Of a DNA stretch of 64,000 nucleotides, positions 60,790 through 64,000 are shown piece by piece. The DNA comes from UBA4572 sp049965515 (GTDB lineage Bacteria; Nitrospirota; Leptospirillia; Leptospirillales; Leptospirillaceae). The notes beneath the pieces were generated by a model. That model was not told the origin of the DNA. It made no database searches and saw nothing but the letters and a program-made list of their open reading frames with translations. Numbering within the stretch: the first letter of the stretch is position 1; every line of letters starts with the position of its first letter. Both the position numbers and the translations under genes were made by a program. The stretch spans positions 1 to 64,000 of the forward strand of contig JBMFWG010000003.1 in NCBI GenBank assembly GCA_049965515.1. The letters are read 5' to 3'.

Positions 60790-61883
60790 AAGGCCTCGGC
60801 CACCCGGTCGTGAAGCCGGGGGCGAAACTCCCGGATGCGGTTGTTCGTCCGGGTGGGGTGAACCCGGTTCGTCAGGAGCACGACTATCCGGTCCTGGGCC
60901 CGATCCATCCAGAGGGAGGTTCCGGCATACCCCAGGTGGCCGATTGAGGACCCGGGGGTCATCCGGGTCCCGCTGGAAGAGTCTGGCGTGGGGGTGTCAA
61001 ACCCCAGCGCCCACTCCAGCGGCTCCCGCCGCCGGGTAAACTCCACCAGAAGCTCCTCAGGAAAAATTCCCCTCTCTCCTTTCCGGGCCATCCAGGGCCG
61101 GGCCAGCTGCCAGACCCCCCGGGCGGTGGCAAAGAGCCCGGCATGGCCGGAGACCCCCCCAAGACAACGGGCATGTTCGTCGTGGACCACCCCCACCAAC
61201 GGCTCTCCGCTCTCCGGATCGACTTCGGTGGCGGCAAAATACCGGTCCCGGTCGGGCTCCTGCCATGGCAGGGAGGAGCCCTCCGAGAGAAAGTCCACCC
61301 CGGAAAGGCCAAGCGGAACGACCAGACGTCTCCGAAAGAGGGTGTCGAGCCGTTCTCCGCTCCTCTCTTCCAGCGCCCATCCCAGCAACATGAAGCCGAA
61401 ATCGCTGTAGAGAGCTGTCTTCCCCCTCTCTTTCGCCGGAGCGAGGGAGAGGATCTCCCCGACAAGTTGGCGCTTGCGCTCCTCCACCGGGAGATTTCCG
61501 TCAATTTTCATGTAGAGGGGGGCCCAGGCCGGAAGGCCGGACGCATGGGAGAGGAGGTCCCGGAGGGAGACCTCTCCCCAGCGGGTGCCCCGGGCCGCAG
61601 AAAGGCTCTCGGAAAGTCTTGAGTCCAACGCCATCCTTCCTTCGGATACCAGGAGAAGGACCAGGGCCGCGGTGACCAAGGGCTTGGTGAGCGAGGCCAG
61701 GTCAAAGATCGTTCGGGGGGTCACAGGCGGGAGCGGCTCGGGAGGCGTCTGGCGAGCAACCCCCACGGCCACCTCCCCCCGAATCTCCCGTCGGTCTCCC
61801 CACAAGACAACCCCTCCCGGGAAGACCCCCTCCCGGCACCCGGCCTCCATCATCTCCCTGACCGCCGCCTCCCCCTGCCTCAT
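60786..61883 (-). CDS. Serine hydrolase, beta-lactamase class C-like
   Basis: A 365-residue penicillin-binding-protein-like hydrolase. The Ser-x-x-Lys motif is FDLASLTK (Ser64, Lys67) and the Tyr motif is ALYSDFGFMLLG (Tyr-Ser-Asp instead of Tyr-x-Asn). Other family blocks are RDLLSHASGLPAW, GVSGHAGLFATARG and GHLGYAGTSLWMD. There is no signal peptide, so it looks cytoplasmic, more like esterases and D-aminopeptidases of this fold than a secreted beta-lactamase. ATG 61883 has AGGAGGG upstream; another ATG 15 bases earlier lacks spacing. It converges on hpnC. Confidence 0.85.
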   Translation of the reverse strand: MRQGEAAVREMMEAGCREGVFPGGVVLWGDRREIRGEVAVGVARQTPPEPLPPVTPRTIFDLASLTKPLVTAALVLLLVSEGRMALDSRLSESLSAARGTRWGEVSLRDLLSHASGLPAWAPLYMKIDGNLPVEERKRQLVGEILSLAPAKERGKTALYSDFGFMLLGWALEERSGERLDTLFRRRLVVPLGLSGVDFLSEGSSLPWQEPDRDRYFAATEVDPESGEPLVGVVHDEHARCLGGVSGHAGLFATARGVWQLARPWMARKGERGIFPEELLVEFTRRREPLEWALGFDTPTPDSSSGTRMTPGSSIGHLGYAGTSLWMDRAQDRIVVLLTNRVHPTRTNNRIREFRPRLHDRVAEAF

Positions 61884-62021
61884 CTTCCCTCCTCGCATTT
61901 CCTTTGATTCTTCGCTCCGGATCGTCTGCCGTCTCTGCCCTTTGCCAAGACAAACACTTTTGGCTCAAGGCTCTTGGTCCCTTTTTCAGAAGGATCCATG
62001 GATCATAGCTCCCTCCCCCTG

Positions 62022-62027
62022 TATAAT
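62022..62027 (+). promoter_or_regulatory. Predicted -10 element for tldD
   Basis: A perfect TATAAT preceded directly by TG, in the divergent gap before tldD. The hexamer 17 bases upstream (TGGATC) is a poor -35. Confidence 0.45.
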
Positions 62028-62152
62028 GGAATCAGGATTCCCGATCAAATGCTCTCCCTCGGGGAGCCCGCTTCCCCCATTCCGGACTCCCCCCCGGGCA
62101 ACCAGTCTCCCGGAGGATTGAGACGGGCCAGAGAACCAGGAGGACACGCATC

Positions 62153-63589
62153 GTGCCGGATATTATTCGTTTTTTTGAAAACCGCGTCGAAAGTTCTACC
62201 GAGAGTCTCCAGTCGGCACTTTCCCATGTCTCCCTCCCCTCGACGGTCGATGACGCCGACCTCTACTTCGAGCATACCGTCCGCGAGCACTATAGCGTCG
62301 AGGACGGGATGGTCAAAAAGGCCGGCCAGGAGGTCAGCCAGGGGGTGGGAGCCCGGATCGTCTCCGGAGAACGTACAGGCTTTGCCTTCACCGAAGAGTT
62401 CTCCCCGCGGCAGATCGCCGAAGCCCTTGAGTCGGCCCGGAGGATCGCCCAAGGGTCAGGATCGACCCGCTCCCTCGCTCTCTCGCGCCCAGCACGGCCG
62501 GAACGGGATCTCTATCCGACCACCGACCTGGCCTTCGACCGGCCTGTTCCGGAAAAGATCGGGATTCTCGAGACCATCGACCGGCTCTGCCGGCAGGAGA
62601 GCTCGAAGGTCGTCCAGGTGATGGCCTCCCTGGCCTTTGAGGACAAGACGATCCAGATCGTCCGTTCCGATGGCCAAGTGGTTGTGGACAGGATCCCCCT
62701 GACGCGACTTAATGTCTCGGTCATCGCCCAGGACGGCTCCAACCGCCAGACCGGCTCCTACGGATGGGGAGGGCGTACGGACTTTTCCGGGATTGTCGCA
62801 CCGGAACGCCTCGCCCAGGCCTGTCGCGAAGCAGTTCGCCAGGCTCTGGTCAATCTTGAGGCCCGCCCCTGTCCGTCGGGAACGATGGATGTGGTTCTGG
62901 GTCCGGGCTGGCCGGGAATTCTCCTGCACGAGGCCATCGGCCACGGACTCGAGGGGGACTTCAACCGCAAGGGAACCTCCGCCTTCTCCGGACGGATCGG
63001 CCAGCGGGTGGCCTCTCCCCTGTGTACCATCGTCGATGACGGAACCCTCCCCGGCCGACGGGGATCGCTCAATGTCGACGACGAGGGAACCCCGACCCAA
63101 CGCACCGTCCTCATCGAACACGGGATCCTCCGGGGCTACCTCCAGGACCGGCAGAACGCCCGGCTCATGGGAACCCGCCCCACCGGCAACGGCCGGCGGG
63201 AGTCCTATGCGCACCCGGTCATGCCCCGGATGACCAACACCGTCATGCTCCCCGGGGAGAGCGACCCGGCCGAGGTTCTCTCCTCCCTCGACCGGGGAAT
63301 CTACGCCGTCAACTTCGGCGGCGGGCAGGTGGACATCACCTCGGGCAAGTTCGTCTTTTCAATGTCCGAGGCCTACTACGTCGAAAAAGGCAAGATCCTT
63401 CACCCCGTCAAGGGAGCCACCCTCATCGGCAACGGTCCTGATGTCCTCACCAAGGTCCGCATGGTGGGGACGGACATGTCTCTCGACACGGGCGTCGGCA
63501 CCTGCGGCAAGGACGGCCAGTCCGTTCCGGTGGGTGTGGGCCTTCCCACGATCCGGGTCGACGGTCTCACCGTCGGCGGAACACATTAG
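62153..63589 (+). CDS. tldD: TldD-type zinc metalloprotease subunit
   Basis: The catalytic half of the TldD-TldE heterodimer, which degrades or matures unfolded peptides (microcin B17 leader, CcdA in E. coli). The 478-residue product has the zinc motif HEAIGHGLEGD (from about 258), the downstream Cys-containing CGKDGQSVPVG loop and VGLPTIRVDGLTVGGT at the end. Start is GTG with AGGAGG nine bases upstream. TldE follows after 19 bases. Confidence 0.93.
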   Translation: MPDIIRFFENRVESSTESLQSALSHVSLPSTVDDADLYFEHTVREHYSVEDGMVKKAGQEVSQGVGARIVSGERTGFAFTEEFSPRQIAEALESARRIAQGSGSTRSLALSRPARPERDLYPTTDLAFDRPVPEKIGILETIDRLCRQESSKVVQVMASLAFEDKTIQIVRSDGQVVVDRIPLTRLNVSVIAQDGSNRQTGSYGWGGRTDFSGIVAPERLAQACREAVRQALVNLEARPCPSGTMDVVLGPGWPGILLHEAIGHGLEGDFNRKGTSAFSGRIGQRVASPLCTIVDDGTLPGRRGSLNVDDEGTPTQRTVLIEHGILRGYLQDRQNARLMGTRPTGNGRRESYAHPVMPRMTNTVMLPGESDPAEVLSSLDRGIYAVNFGGGQVDITSGKFVFSMSEAYYVEKGKILHPVKGATLIGNGPDVLTKVRMVGTDMSLDTGVGTCGKDGQSVPVGVGLPTIRVDGLTVGGTH

Positions 63590-63608
63590 ACAGACAGGAG
63601 ATCGCCCC

Positions 63609-64000
63609 TTGAACGTTGTCCCCTCCCAGAACCTCCCCTCGAAAAACCTTGAAGAGGGGGAAGAGGCCATCCGGTTCATTCTCGAAGCCGCCCGGTCGGC
63701 CGGTGCCACCTCAGCGGATGCCCTCTATGTCTCCGGAGCCGAAGAGACGGTGGGGGTGAGAAAGGGAGAGATCGAAAAGGTCCAGGCGGCCCAGAGCCGG
63801 GGCATCGGCATCCGGGTCTTTGCCGGAACCCGGCAATCCAGCGTTGCCACCCGCGATCTCTCCCCCGACCATCTCAAAACCCTTGTGGCGCGAGCGGTGG
63901 CCATGGCCCAGCACACGGCGGAAGACCCCTACGCCGGGCTCCCCGACCGGATTCTGCCTCCGGCCATCGACCCCGCGAAGCTCTTCCCCGAAGAGACCCA
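63609..64000 (+). CDS. tldE: TldE/PmbA-type protein (truncated by the window end)
   Basis: The first 130 residues of the TldE (PmbA) partner of TldD. The N-terminal domain is visible: EEGEEAIRFILEAARSAGAT, VSGAEETVGVRKGEIEKVQA and GIGIRVFAGTRQSSVATRDL, matching the PmbA fold. Start is TTG with GGAG eight bases upstream. The frame stays open to the edge. Partner and order (tldD-tldE) are as in many bacteria. Confidence 0.85.
   Translation, partial: MNVVPSQNLPSKNLEEGEEAIRFILEAARSAGATSADALYVSGAEETVGVRKGEIEKVQAAQSRGIGIRVFAGTRQSSVATRDLSPDHLKTLVARAVAMAQHTAEDPYAGLPDRILPPAIDPAKLFPEET

Overview
The window is a dense, GC-rich (about 58-60 % by eye) bacterial chromosome segment with short intergenic gaps, many 1-4 base start/stop overlaps (ATGA, GTGA, TAATG) and frequent GTG and TTG starts. 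Squalene/hopanoid genes (hpnD-hpnE-hpnC), two small 2-oxoacid:ferredoxin-oxidoreductase-associated subunits, a DAB-type inorganic-carbon uptake operon, a TsdBA-like diheme cytochrome pair, a NrfH/NapC-like tetraheme cytochrome and a Gram-negative-type envelope gene set suggest an autotrophic, acid-tolerant member of the Nitrospirota, most likely Leptospirillum or a near relative. That assignment is inference from gene content and recalled protein similarity; there is no rRNA gene here. No tRNA, rRNA, CRISPR array, insertion sequence or prophage was seen.

Layout. 0.1-2.6 kb (+): RhlE-type RNA helicase and a class I glutamine amidotransferase. 2.6-12.0 kb (-): unknown protein, nagZ, rdgB, DHH phosphoesterase, ABC-F ATPase, rhodanese, rph, murI, hsp20 and an RsuA/RluB-type pseudouridine synthase. 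12.1-17.4 kb: lytic transglycosylase, a small membrane protein on the minus strand, a DUF5069 protein and a pair of M16 peptidase-like proteins, one with and one without the zinc motif. 17.5-33.4 kb (-): small envelope proteins, a 29-aa AURKAIP1/COX24-like protein, ftsB-like gene, eno, tetraheme cytochrome, gatC-panD-gatA-gatB, a propeller protein coupled to a UvrD/PcrA helicase, glmU-glmS and a DUF502 protein. 33.6-40.9 kb: secreted propeller protein, LD-carboxypeptidase, ParA with a ribbon-helix-helix partner, creatininase-family enzyme, then (+) an ODP-like metallo-beta-lactamase-fold protein with a GGDEF-EAL protein. 40.9-53.7 kb (-): PQQ-like propeller, PorE/CODH-beta-like paralog A, the AmmeMemoRadiSam pair, a PII-like protein, dabA, a NuoM-like subunit, dabB and PorE/CODH-beta-like paralog B. 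54.1-64 kb: pyk, tsdBA-like cytochromes, hpnDEC, a serine hydrolase on the minus strand, and tldD with a truncated tldE.

How the genes fit together. The 46-53.7 kb block reads as an energised CO2/bicarbonate uptake module (DabB + extra NuoM-like subunit + zinc protein DabA + PII-like regulator). It lies next to small subunits recalled from the anabolic pyruvate/2-oxoglutarate:ferredoxin oxidoreductases of reductive-TCA autotrophs, which suggests that carbon uptake is linked to ferredoxin-dependent carboxylation. The hpn genes supply squalene for hopanoids. nagZ, murI, glmU, glmS, the transglycosylase and the LD-carboxypeptidase make and recycle cell wall. eno and pyk are central carbon genes.

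Several very short ORFs sit between good promoters and the first recognised gene of an operon, often overlapping its start codon. They are the least certain calls and are listed with low confidence. All family names come from motif recognition; no database search was possible.
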